Shown: positions 1-5,866, counted from the first letter of the stretch. The stretch: DNA of 8,819 nt from Bdellovibrionales bacterium (GCA_020434645.1 JAGRAK010000068.1:1-8819), one strand, 5' to 3'. Translations and numbers: made by a program. The notes: generated from the sequence alone by a model not told the origin.

Positions 1-1101
1 TGAGCTTTTATCTGTATCTGTAGCACCTACTGTAATCACACCGGCATTGTCGGCAGGATTTAATAAACTCTCTTCTCGATTACTTTGCACAAATGAAATG
101 CCATCACCGTCACCAACTAAACGCAATTGATCACGACTTGAAAAATTATGACTCATGTTTTTAATTCTGGCGAAATAAAGCCCCTCTTTGAGGTTGATCT
201 CAATTATTTCACGGGGGTATTTCGAAACACCTGTCTCTTCAGATTTGGGATCTTTCTTCTGTATGAGTGCTCCGCGATTATTTTCAAAAATATTCAGCGC
301 ATCGTCAGACAAAACGAGATCAAGATCTTTGTCTGTTCCGACGTCAGTGTTGTCTTTAAAGTCGTTCCAACTGAGCGTCAGTCTCAAATGGCACTCTTTA
401 AGATCGCGTATAGGCTTACACTCAATGCCCACTGTATTATTGGGCCCCGGCAGCTTCACCCAATCTCCGGTGACTGTCTCGATTGACGCATTGTAAGTGG
501 TCTGCCCGTAGTTGCCAGCTGCGTTCACCCATAATATCCCGGCATCAAGGGCTTTATTCACAAGACTGTTGATAAAACCTTTGCCGTCATTGTTACCGCC
601 AAAATCCTTAACGGTTGAATATAAAATGATATCGACTTTTTGCTTTATGGCTTCTTCAATTGCCCATTTAAAATTACTGTATTTGTACACATACGGAAAC
701 AAATGCAGCTCGGGCTCGAGTTCTTTTTTCTGATTGTTATCAGTCATGAGCTTCACAAGAAGTTGTGCCATGTAGAGGCCATGCTGACTAAGCGAATCTT
801 CTTCACCCTCATCAGCCGGCAAAGGTGGCGTATGAAACACTGTTCCCGACGGAATTGTTTTACCCAGCTCCACATCGTAAGACTGAAAACTTGAACCCAG
901 AATTGCGATTTTAACAGTATTCTTTTTACTTGTAACATATTCGGCATAATGGGTTTGAAAACCCATTGGCTTTGAAATTTCTGAGAAATTTTTAAGATCT
1001 AATGACTCAGCTTGGCCTGAGCTATTTACAAAAACACTCTGAAAGACAAAAAAGCCCAATGCGATCATAGTTAAATGAATTTTATTGGGCTTTAATTTCA
1101 T
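1..1101 (-). CDS. Subtilisin-family (S8) secreted protein, N-terminal 367 residues, partial, degenerate Asp motif
   Basis: The minus-strand frame is open from an ATG at 1101 to the left edge, so the C-terminus and the expected GTSxA serine motif lie outside. Residues 1-31 form a signal peptide (KLKPNK, then a hydrophobic stretch), so the product is exported. Subtilase marks are QHG with the candidate catalytic His107, the oxyanion motif WVNAAGN with Asn197, and VITVGATD near 355-362. Between the last two is a beta-rich insert containing DLDLVL (259-264). The first catalytic motif, normally like IIDSGF, reads AILGSSF at 66-72, so Gly69 replaces the Asp and Ser71 the Gly. HGT is also changed to HGL. 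AGGTGA lies about 5 nt before ATG 1101; an ATG at 1107 would add two residues. The start is 19 bases after the stop of the upstream gene, so the two are probably co-transcribed. The fold is confident; protease activity is doubtful. Confidence 0.85.
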   Translation of the reverse strand, partial: MKLKPNKIHLTMIALGFFVFQSVFVNSSGQAESLDLKNFSEISKPMGFQTHYAEYVTSKKNTVKIAILGSSFQSYDVELGKTIPSGTVFHTPPLPADEGEEDSLSQHGLYMAQLLVKLMTDNNQKKELEPELHLFPYVYKYSNFKWAIEEAIKQKVDIILYSTVKDFGGNNDGKGFINSLVNKALDAGILWVNAAGNYGQTTYNASIETVTGDWVKLPGPNNTVGIECKPIRDLKECHLRLTLSWNDFKDNTDVGTDKDLDLVLSDDALNIFENNRGALIQKKDPKSEETGVSKYPREIIEINLKEGLYFARIKNMSHNFSSRDQLRLVGDGDGISFVQSNREESLLNPADNAGVITVGATDTDKSS

Positions 1102-1120
1102 CTTCATCACCTACGAATAA

Positions 1121-1636
1121 TTAGTAAGGTGCTGGTACTGCACAATAGCCGCAACCATAAGCTCTGTATGCATAACCACCGTAATAGTAATTCCAGTATG
1201 GATTATAATTGTAATAACGATAGCGAGAGCGATTCCATGCCACAGCCGTGATGGCGGCGCCTACAAAAAGTACTGCCCAGAACCAGCTTTCACGATCAGC
1301 ACCAGAATCAGTATTGAGTTCATTGCTCGCAAGCTCTAAGTTCGCACCATCAATGGTGTACTGCTTGCCATCTACGATATCTTGAAACTCTAACTTTTGA
1401 ATTTCAGCAGCGGCACATTCAGTGTCATTGCAAATACCCCGAACATCCATCGCGACTGATTTTGACCCATCTTGACCCTCACGCACGATAACCACTGGAG
1501 CATGCCCCAAAGCGCGGTGGCTTGAATTCACTACTTTTTTATCGTTATCAAGTTCACCTGAATTCGCAAAGCCGGTACTAGATGCCGCAAAAATTGCAGC
1601 CACGATAATTCTTTGAACACACATTAACTTCTTCAC
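1121..1636 (-). CDS. Small exported membrane protein with tyrosine-rich C-terminal tail, function unknown
   Basis: A 171-residue protein I do not recognise. The start is GTG at 1636, fixed by a perfect AGGAGG at 1642-1647 with 5 nt spacing. Residues 1-24 look like a Sec signal peptide (KK, hydrophobic core, cleavage near GFA/NS). The middle (25-115) is acidic and soluble, with a Cys pair 69/74 that could form a disulfide. A hydrophobic segment at about 118-134 is probably membrane-spanning. The tail from 139 to the end has 13 Tyr in 33 residues, plus Gly, Asn, Trp and Cys162/Cys165. It is the first gene after the promoter at 1691-1718, and the S8 protein gene follows 19 bases after its stop, so the two may act together at the cell surface. 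That pairing is inferred from position only. Confidence 0.75.
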   Translation of the reverse strand: MKKLMCVQRIIVAAIFAASSTGFANSGELDNDKKVVNSSHRALGHAPVVIVREGQDGSKSVAMDVRGICNDTECAAAEIQKLEFQDIVDGKQYTIDGANLELASNELNTDSGADRESWFWAVLFVGAAITAVAWNRSRYRYYNYNPYWNYYYGGYAYRAYGCGYCAVPAPY

Positions 1637-1690
1637 GAAAACCTCCTAAGTGAGAGAAATTCTAAATTTCTGAGACTGTTTACTAGCCGC

Positions 1691-1718
1691 GTTATACCCT
1701 GAACTGATTAATGGTCAA
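1691..1718 (-). promoter_or_regulatory. Sigma70-type promoter of the Tyr-rich protein / S8 operon
   Basis: On the minus strand TTGACC (1718-1713) and TATAAC (1696-1691) are separated by 16 bases. Both hexamers match the consensus at 5 of 6 positions. Transcription would start near 1684, giving a 5' leader of about 48 nt before the GTG at 1636. This is the best-looking promoter in the window. Confidence 0.7.
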
Positions 1719-1746
1719 GCGGTAGGAGAAATTTCACAATGACTTT

Positions 1747-1756
1747 GGTTCGAACC
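1747..1756. repeat. 10-bp perfect palindrome GGTTCGAACC upstream of the operon promoter
   Basis: GGTTCGAACC is a perfect palindrome centred about 34 bp upstream of the -35 hexamer at 1718-1713. That position would suit an activator or repressor site. The same string resembles a tRNA T-arm, but no tRNA body surrounds it. A further inverted repeat, ATTGGC (1772-1777) and GCCAAT (1787-1792), lies just beyond. The role is unknown. Apart from these and the promoter I see nothing else clear between 1637 and 1890. Confidence 0.3.
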
Positions 1757-1892
1757 TATATTTTTTGCAAAATTGGCGGCTCATTTGCCAATCCGACTAT
1801 CAGCCTCAATGACCAATAAATGCCGACTCGCGGACATGCCCGGACACGAGCGCCCATTATTTTGGCTCAAACACTGGTCTTGATTTTGTAAT

Positions 1893-1931
1893 AAAAAACC
1901 CCGGCTGCAATCTCGGTGCAAACCGGGGTTT
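1893..1931 (-). terminator. Rho-independent terminator reading on the minus strand
   Basis: AAACCCCGG (1896-1904) pairs with CCGGGGTTT (1923-1931), a 9-bp stem. An inner TGCA/TGCA pairing (1906-1909 with 1917-1920) extends it. On the minus strand the stem is followed by six T (1898-1893), the typical terminator form; on the plus strand only TTTAA follows. It would stop minus-strand transcripts before they reach the operon promoter at 1718. The M56 gene already has its own terminator at 2239-2270, so the RNA this one ends is unclear (readthrough or an antisense RNA). Confidence 0.65.
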
Positions 1932-1954
1932 AAGAATCGAACCCCTCTTTTTCA

Positions 1955-1982
1955 GTCGTCCGCAAGACGACAGATTGGAGGT
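1955..1982 (+). promoter_or_regulatory. Leader hairpin and strong ribosome binding site of the 45-codon gene
   Basis: GTCGTC (1955-1960) and GACGAC (1966-1971) form a perfect 6-bp stem with loop CGCAA. GGAGGT (1977-1982) follows, 5 nt before the ATG at 1988. CCTC at 1944-1947 could pair with GAGG in the ribosome binding site and extend the stem, which would hide the site. That extension is my inference. A weak -10-like TGTAAT lies at 1887-1892 without a convincing -35. Confidence 0.45.
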
Positions 1983-1987
1983 GCGAT

Positions 1988-2125
1988 ATGCTACATAAGA
2001 ACTATGTAATATATCGTAAAAAGTGGCGTAAATATTTAGTCAAATATTTATTTGTGGTGAAGGTCTTGTACCTGATTCTCAAATTGATACTCGCCATTTT
2101 TAAGTTTTGGATGGATCTAGGCTAA
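1988..2125 (+). CDS. Small cationic amphipathic/membrane peptide (45 aa), unrecognised
   Basis: An ATG frame of 45 codons ending in TAA, preceded by GGAGGT at optimal distance, which argues strongly that it is translated. The first part is basic (KNYVIYRKKWRKY) and residues 16-41 are hydrophobic with regularly placed lysines. Lys4, 11, 25, 32 and 39 fall on one heptad register, with Lys12, 15 and 19 nearby. Net charge is about +9 with one acidic residue (Asp43). This suggests an amphipathic or membrane helix with a lysine stripe, as in type I toxins, some bacteriocin-like peptides and small regulatory membrane proteins. I do not recognise a family. It stands alone on the plus strand between two minus-strand operons, with hairpins on both sides. 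A chance frame is possible but less likely given the ribosome binding site and lysine spacing. Confidence 0.55.
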   Translation: MLHKNYVIYRKKWRKYLVKYLFVVKVLYLILKLILAIFKFWMDLG

Positions 2126-2152
2126 AGTTGAATGAAGCTCTAACGTGTTCAA

Positions 2153-2176
2153 TTGTCATGAGTGACTGCATGACAA
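2153..2176. repeat. Inverted repeat with 8-bp arms downstream of the small gene
   Basis: TTGTCATG (2153-2160) and CATGACAA (2169-2176) form a perfect 8-bp stem with an 8-base loop, 27 bases after the stop of the 45-codon gene. No T-tract follows on either strand, so it is not a standard terminator. It could stabilise the 3' end of the small mRNA or be a protein-binding dyad. The rest of 2126-2238 shows no gene. Confidence 0.4.
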
Positions 2177-2238
2177 GTGATCTTCATGGACGAGTGCCGG
2201 GGTTGCGGCCACCTATATTTAAAATAGCCCTGGTTTTT

Positions 2239-2270
2239 AAAAAACTAGGCGGAGCCCCGAAGGCTCCGCC
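2239..2270 (-). terminator. Rho-independent terminator of the blaI/M56-MltD operon
   Basis: GGCGGAGCC (2248-2256) and GGCTCCGCC (2262-2270) form a perfect 9-bp GC-rich stem with a 5-base loop. On the minus strand TAG and six T (2244-2239) follow. It begins 12 bases past the stop of the M56 fusion gene at 2283. On the plus strand there is no T-tract after the stem. Confidence 0.85.
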
Positions 2271-2282
2271 TTCAACACAGAA

Positions 2283-3890
2283 CTACTCTACAGAACTCGG
2301 ATTTCTCATAATCAATATAGCGGCCATAAGTTTAGCGAGATATCCAGAATCGCCCTCATAACCGTTTTGAATTAGATTCCAGGCATCGTAAGATTTGGTA
2401 TTTAAAATACCCTGACTCACGATTTTCTCTCCTGAATTGTAAGCTATTACCGAAAGATCCCACTTCTTGAAGCGAATTTGGTTGGCCTTCAGAAGTCGCA
2501 TGGCTGCATCCGTTGATTTTTCTAAATCTAAACGCTCATCAACTGTAGCGTCGACCTGCAAACCATAACCTCTGGCCGTCGGCTTTATAAATTGCCATAG
2601 ACCTGCGGCTTTCCAAGTCGGCCAACCGGTATTTTGATTCGGCAATAAGTTTTGATAGCCCGATTCAATTATCGGCATAGCTAAAAACTCAAGCGGCAAA
2701 TCATACTCCTGAAGTTTTCTCTCGATCATGGGTTGATGGGTTTTCATGCGCCGAAGTGATTCTCGCATATAGGCGCGCCCCTGAGTGGTGCCGATATAGC
2801 GATTGAGCTGTTCAAGCACCAAGTCATTCACCACAATTGGGAACTCACTATTTTCTTGTGCAACTTCAGCCATCTTTTGGGCTGCGACCATTGTTAAGCG
2901 AGATGAACCGACAACACGACTTGTTGTCAGCGCCAGCGCACTCATTGAAAAAACCAAACATAGACCCATCATGAGTCCATTTATTTTATTTGTTACCTTC
3001 CGTGTAAACATTGTTTCTATTCTCCGTTTTAGTTGGTGTCGATCAGGCAAGAAAGCCAAACCTGTTGCGCAGACAAGCCCTCCCCCTCCCATCACGACGG
3101 ATTCGGCCACTTCAATCAAACAGCGGGCGTATTCCTGCGGCTTGATTTTTTTTTGATCGATCAAAACTTCATCTACTTTTAATTCTTGAACTTCTGAAAT
3201 GACACTCAGCCATTTTTTCACCATTGGGTTAAATGCCGAGCTCGCCTTGAGTAGAAAAAATAAATATTGCCAAAGTGTATCACCCTGCCTGTGGTGCTGC
3301 ATTTCATGGAGCATCGCTATTCGACTATTATTTACGTTCATTGAAAAACTCTCAGGAAGAACAATCCAAAGCTGACTTAAGGCCCTGATTGAAAATGGCA
3401 CGACAACTTGATTTGAATAGGCCACTCGAATTCGGCCATATCTTCTCGTGACATAGCACGCACTTAAAATAAATTGAAAAGATCGAAACTCCCGAAAGAT
3501 TTGAAATATTGAAAAACAAATTGAAGCCGATATAAGCAGAAGTATGAAAATCTGAATAGCACTTAAATTTATTGAGTAGGATTGTATGCTTTTGCCCGTA
3601 ACCAGTTTTTCATGTGTGACCGATTCACTTTTCGCATCAAAATCTTTAAGTGTTATTGCAGAATATGTTTTAGCTATCGGCTCAATTTTAAATTGATTCG
3701 CCGTCATCGAAAAAAATAGCGGAAGCACAAAAACCGATATCATTAAGAGGTGATTGAATCGAAGCTCGAGCTTGGCCGTTAAATTCAAAATTGATTTTTG
3801 GCTAAGAATACGAATTAAGTGACTGAATACGGCCGCCGCCACAATCAAAACTTGAAATCCAAAAAATAGATTTAAAAAGTGAGTGCCCAT
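2283..3890 (-). CDS. BlaR1-type M56 zinc metallopeptidase fused to an MltD-like lytic transglycosylase domain
   Basis: 535 residues. Membrane segments lie at about 6-28, 46-64, 109-130 and 303-322. The cytoplasmic M56 domain between the third and fourth has HEMQH (His195, Glu196, His199) and ELKVD (Glu236 the probable third zinc ligand, Asp240). LKRRI at 287-291 falls in the region where S. aureus BlaR1 cuts itself. The part after the last helix (325-535) is not a penicillin-binding domain. It matches MltD/SLT transglycosylases: LPLEFLAMPIIESGY with catalytic Glu409, AAGLWQFIKPTARGYGL (428-444), VDERLD and AYNSGE (483-488). No LysM repeat is seen. The ATG shares one base with the repressor stop (TAATG), so the genes are translationally coupled. 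In BlaR1 and MecR1, sensor occupancy triggers the protease and removal of the repressor. Here peptidoglycan or its fragments may be the ligand, by inference. Catalytic residues for both activities appear intact. Confidence 0.92.
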   Translation of the reverse strand: MGTHFLNLFFGFQVLIVAAAVFSHLIRILSQKSILNLTAKLELRFNHLLMISVFVLPLFFSMTANQFKIEPIAKTYSAITLKDFDAKSESVTHEKLVTGKSIQSYSINLSAIQIFILLLISASICFSIFQIFREFRSFQFILSACYVTRRYGRIRVAYSNQVVVPFSIRALSQLWIVLPESFSMNVNNSRIAMLHEMQHHRQGDTLWQYLFFLLKASSAFNPMVKKWLSVISEVQELKVDEVLIDQKKIKPQEYARCLIEVAESVVMGGGGLVCATGLAFLPDRHQLKRRIETMFTRKVTNKINGLMMGLCLVFSMSALALTTSRVVGSSRLTMVAAQKMAEVAQENSEFPIVVNDLVLEQLNRYIGTTQGRAYMRESLRRMKTHQPMIERKLQEYDLPLEFLAMPIIESGYQNLLPNQNTGWPTWKAAGLWQFIKPTARGYGLQVDATVDERLDLEKSTDAAMRLLKANQIRFKKWDLSVIAYNSGEKIVSQGILNTKSYDAWNLIQNGYEGDSGYLAKLMAAILIMRNPSSVE

Positions 3891-4291
3891 TATGACTTCT
3901 GTTCTACTTTTTCTATCATTTTTTTAAGCTCTAAAAGATCACTTTTGGTAAGACCCACATTACTTATGAGCTGCTTGGCGAGCGAAAGTGGCGTGCCGTC
4001 AAATACGTGCTCCACCACATGCTTAAGAGTTTTCGTTTCATAGTTTTCTTTACTCACAAGTGGAATATAAATATGACCACGACCTTCTTTGCGCGCCTTA
4101 AGCGTGCCCTTCTGCTCCAAAATTCTTAAAATAGTCGATACAGATGTGTAGGCCAGATTGCGGTTTTTTGGCAGCCTCTCTATTACGTCTGCAACCGAAC
4201 CCTCACTCAGACTCCAAAGTATGGTCATGAGTTCAAGTTCGACCTCCGTGAGCATTTTGTCGTCGGACACTTTTAATTTATTTTTTGCCAT
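3890..4291 (-). CDS. blaI: BlaI/MecI/CopY-family transcriptional repressor
   Basis: 133 residues, full length for the family. The N-terminal winged helix is clear: LTEVELELMTILW (14-26), the SVADVIERLPKN segment, and AYTSVSTILRILEQKG (47-62) as recognition helix, then a wing with GRGHIYIPLVS. The C-terminal part (85-130) is the helical dimerisation region; HVFDGTP at 95-101 lies where BlaI and MecI are cut by their partner protease. The protein should bind as a dimer to the operator at 4317-4354, repressing its own operon, and be inactivated by the M56 fusion encoded just downstream (TAATG overlap). The symbol is used for family likeness only; no beta-lactamase gene is in view, so the true regulon is unknown. 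The ATG at 4291 is supported by a G-rich ribosome binding site. Confidence 0.93.
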   Translation of the reverse strand: MAKNKLKVSDDKMLTEVELELMTILWSLSEGSVADVIERLPKNRNLAYTSVSTILRILEQKGTLKARKEGRGHIYIPLVSKENYETKTLKHVVEHVFDGTPLSLAKQLISNVGLTKSDLLELKKMIEKVEQKS

Positions 4292-4292
4292 A

Positions 4293-4301
4293 CCCCCCCC
4301 C
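4293..4301 (-). promoter_or_regulatory. G9 homopolymer forming the ribosome binding site of the repressor gene
   Basis: On the minus strand TA is followed by nine G and a single T before the ATG at 4291. The run is the only Shine-Dalgarno-like sequence for this start. A homopolymer of this length can slip during replication, which would change the distance between the pairing bases and the ATG. Confidence 0.6.
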
Positions 4302-4312
4302 TACATCAAAAC

Positions 4313-4340
4313 GATAAACTAAGTTTTTAGTTGGTGGCAA
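4313..4340 (-). promoter_or_regulatory. Probable promoter of the repressor/M56 operon, buried in the operator
   Basis: On the minus strand TTGCCA (4340-4335) lies largely between the two operator copies. TTTATC (4318-4313) follows after 16 bases. The -10 is weak (3 of 6). Transcription would start near 4306, leaving a leader of roughly 15 nt. Repressor bound at 4317-4354 would cover the -35 and spacer. Confidence 0.4.
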
Positions 4341-4354
4341 CTAAAAACTTAGTT
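4317..4354. promoter_or_regulatory. Double dyad operator for the BlaI-type repressor
   Basis: A perfect inverted repeat with 17-bp arms (4317-4333 and 4338-4354) and a 4-base centre. Each arm is itself a dyad, AACTAA-N4-TTAGTT, at 4317-4332 and 4339-4354. The two copies have centres 22 bp apart, about two helical turns, so two repressor dimers could sit on the same face of the DNA. The site lies directly upstream of the repressor gene and overlaps its likely promoter. Autoregulation through such dyads is known for BlaI and MecI; the exact sequence here is not one I recognise. Confidence 0.8.
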
Positions 4355-4388
4355 AGTGGGATTTCGGTCATTTATGAGAGAGTGTTGC

Positions 4389-4401
4389 GGCGCGGCGCGC
4401 C
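4389..4401. repeat. GC-rich inverted repeat after the NADH dehydrogenase gene
   Basis: GGCGC (4389-4393) and GCGCC (4397-4401) form a short GC-rich hairpin 17 bases past the stop of the dehydrogenase gene. It stands out from AT-rich surroundings but lacks a T-tract. It may be a weak 3' end for the dehydrogenase transcript. No better terminator is visible before the repressor operator. Confidence 0.25.
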
Positions 4402-4417
4402 CCGCCCCTAGGCAAGC

Positions 4418-5698
4418 CTACTCCAGCTTAATTTTTTCGCCGTCGTAAAAGCGCCAGGTTTTGTGGGTGATCAAACGGGCTCCCCGCCCGAAGGTGAAAT
4501 ACGACCACGCCCACTGAAGAAATACAAATAAACGGTTTTTAAATTTCATTAAATAGATGAGGTGAATAAACACCCAGGCCAGCCAGGCCGGCAGACCTGA
4601 AAAATTAAATCCCTTTGTGCTGACCACAGCCTTTGACCGCCCTATTGTTGCCATAATGCCTTTATCAACATATTCAAAAGTTGGGCGGGCGCGCCCTAGC
4701 ATATCACTTACAATTACATCTTTTAAAAATGCTCCCTGCTGCATCGCCACGGGGGCAATACCTGGTAAAAACTCCCCTGATTTACTTTTACAAGCGGCTT
4801 GATCGCCGATTACGAAAACATTTTTAAATTCAGGTAAACTTAAATCAGGCAAAACTAAAGCTCGACCAAGACGATCTTTCTCACCAGGAATTTGCATCGT
4901 TAAACTTGAAGGCAAAACCCCAGCTGCCCAAATTATTGTTTTAGCCGGCACATATTGATCTCCAATTTGCAAACCATCTTTAGATAAATCACTGGCGCGC
5001 GTATTTATTATCACCTCAACACCCAGTTCTTTTAAATTTTTTTGCGCCGTTAAAGAAAGTGACTGCGGAAAAGCCGCCAGTATGCACGGCCCCGCTTCAA
5101 CAAGCATGACTTTAATTTTTGCTAGATCGGCGTTGTGGTAATCATTTGCAAGAGTGTGCTTTGCCATTTCAGCAATGGCACCGGCAAGCTCCACACCTGT
5201 CGGACCACCCCCAACAACAACAAATGTTAACTCTTTTGAACGAATAATCGGGTCTGTTTCTTTTTCAGCTAGTTCAAATGCCATTAATATTCGTCTTCGA
5301 ATTTCTATGGCCTGTTCTAGGTTTTTTAAACCAGGCGCAAACTCCTCCCATTTTTCATTGCCAAAATAGGCGTGCTTAGCCCCACAACAGAGTACAAGGT
5401 AATCAAACTCAACCCAATTTTTATCGTAGTGAATTTTATTATTGGCAATGTCGAGTTGATCGACTTCAGCGAGCGTGATGTGAACATTTCGCTTTTTTCT
5501 GAATAAAGTTCTGAGTGGGATTGCTATATCAGATGGGCTGAGCCCCGCCATTGCGATTTGATAAAGAAGCGGCTGAAACAAATGAAAATTTCGTCGATCA
5601 ACAAGGTGAATTTCAAACTCAGGATTAGCTGACAGTGCATCAACCGCCGAGACCCCTCCAAAACCACCTCCAACTACAACAATTTTCTTTTTGACCAT
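4418..5698 (-). CDS. ndh: Type II NADH:quinone oxidoreductase (NDH-2), FAD-dependent
   Basis: A single-subunit, non-proton-pumping dehydrogenase passing electrons from NADH through FAD to quinone at the inner face of the membrane. From the ATG at 5698 it has 426 residues (a GTG at 5707 would add three). The N-terminus KKKIVVVGGGFGG is the FAD Rossmann motif. A second Rossmann motif, VVVGGGPTGVELAG (about 160-173), binds NADH. NVFVIGDQAA (about 293-302) contacts FAD, and AMQQGAF (about 318-324) matches the quinone-site AxxQ region. The C-terminal part has hydrophobic, basic helices (about 368-405) that anchor NDH-2 to the membrane. I prefer ATG 5698 because the homologous N-terminus begins there and because GTG 5707 lies too close to the likely -10. 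Neither start has a good ribosome binding site. It appears to be monocistronic, 64 bases from the next operator. Confidence 0.92.
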   Translation of the reverse strand: MVKKKIVVVGGGFGGVSAVDALSANPEFEIHLVDRRNFHLFQPLLYQIAMAGLSPSDIAIPLRTLFRKKRNVHITLAEVDQLDIANNKIHYDKNWVEFDYLVLCCGAKHAYFGNEKWEEFAPGLKNLEQAIEIRRRILMAFELAEKETDPIIRSKELTFVVVGGGPTGVELAGAIAEMAKHTLANDYHNADLAKIKVMLVEAGPCILAAFPQSLSLTAQKNLKELGVEVIINTRASDLSKDGLQIGDQYVPAKTIIWAAGVLPSSLTMQIPGEKDRLGRALVLPDLSLPEFKNVFVIGDQAACKSKSGEFLPGIAPVAMQQGAFLKDVIVSDMLGRARPTFEYVDKGIMATIGRSKAVVSTKGFNFSGLPAWLAWVFIHLIYLMKFKNRLFVFLQWAWSYFTFGRGARLITHKTWRFYDGEKIKLE

Positions 5699-5710
5699 GT
5701 TCAGCACAGT

Positions 5711-5740
5711 ATCATAAAAAATAGCAGCCTATTACCACAA
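5711..5740 (-). promoter_or_regulatory. Probable promoter of the NADH dehydrogenase gene
   Basis: On the minus strand TTGTGG (5740-5735) and TATGAT (5716-5711) are 18 bases apart. The -10 matches 5 of 6, the -35 only 3. Transcription would start near 5704, leaving only about 5 nt before the ATG at 5698, so the mRNA would be almost leaderless. Confidence 0.45.
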
Positions 5741-5837
5741 TAACATAGCACATTAACTAGATGATATTGTTAAGTATTATAAATACGCATAAACTTATTT
5801 TATGACGTTAAATATTTTATAAAACACCATATTTACC
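5741..5837. other. AT-rich centre of the divergent intergenic region with short dyads
   Basis: This strongly AT-rich stretch separates the divergent dehydrogenase and M13 peptidase genes. Two adjoining dyads are visible: TTAAC (5753-5757) with GTTAA (5769-5773), and the perfect GTATT-ATA-AATAC (5774-5786). They could be regulator sites for either gene, but AT-rich DNA yields such dyads by chance. Confidence 0.25.
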
Positions 5838-5866
5838 TTCAGATGAAACTCATTTTGGCATATAAA
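5838..5866 (+). promoter_or_regulatory. Probable promoter of the M13 peptidase gene
   Basis: TTCAGA (5838-5843, 4 of 6) and TATAAA (5861-5866, 5 of 6) are separated by exactly 17 bases. Transcription would start near 5873, giving a leader of about 44 nt that contains AGGGGGA (5907-5913) as ribosome binding site, 4 nt before the ATG. Confidence 0.45.

Noticed and set aside
148..496. Two overlapping plus-strand open frames of about 100 codons
   Set aside because: They are antisense to the S8 gene, whose minus-strand frame shows clear subtilase motifs. They have no ribosome binding site or recognisable sequence.
1747..1756. GGTTCGAACC as a tRNA T-arm or a tRNA-derived attachment site
   Set aside because: No acceptor stem, anticodon arm or CCA end can be built around it on either strand. 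It is treated as a simple palindrome.
2107..2361. Plus-strand open frame of 84 codons
   Set aside because: It begins inside the 45-codon gene, uses a TTG start without a ribosome binding site, and runs through the operon terminator into the antisense of the M56 fusion gene.
2283..3890. Possibility that the M56 and transglycosylase parts are two genes joined by a frameshift or assembly error
   Set aside because: The frame is continuous, the fourth membrane helix connects the two domains as in BlaR1, and there is no internal start with a ribosome binding site at the junction.
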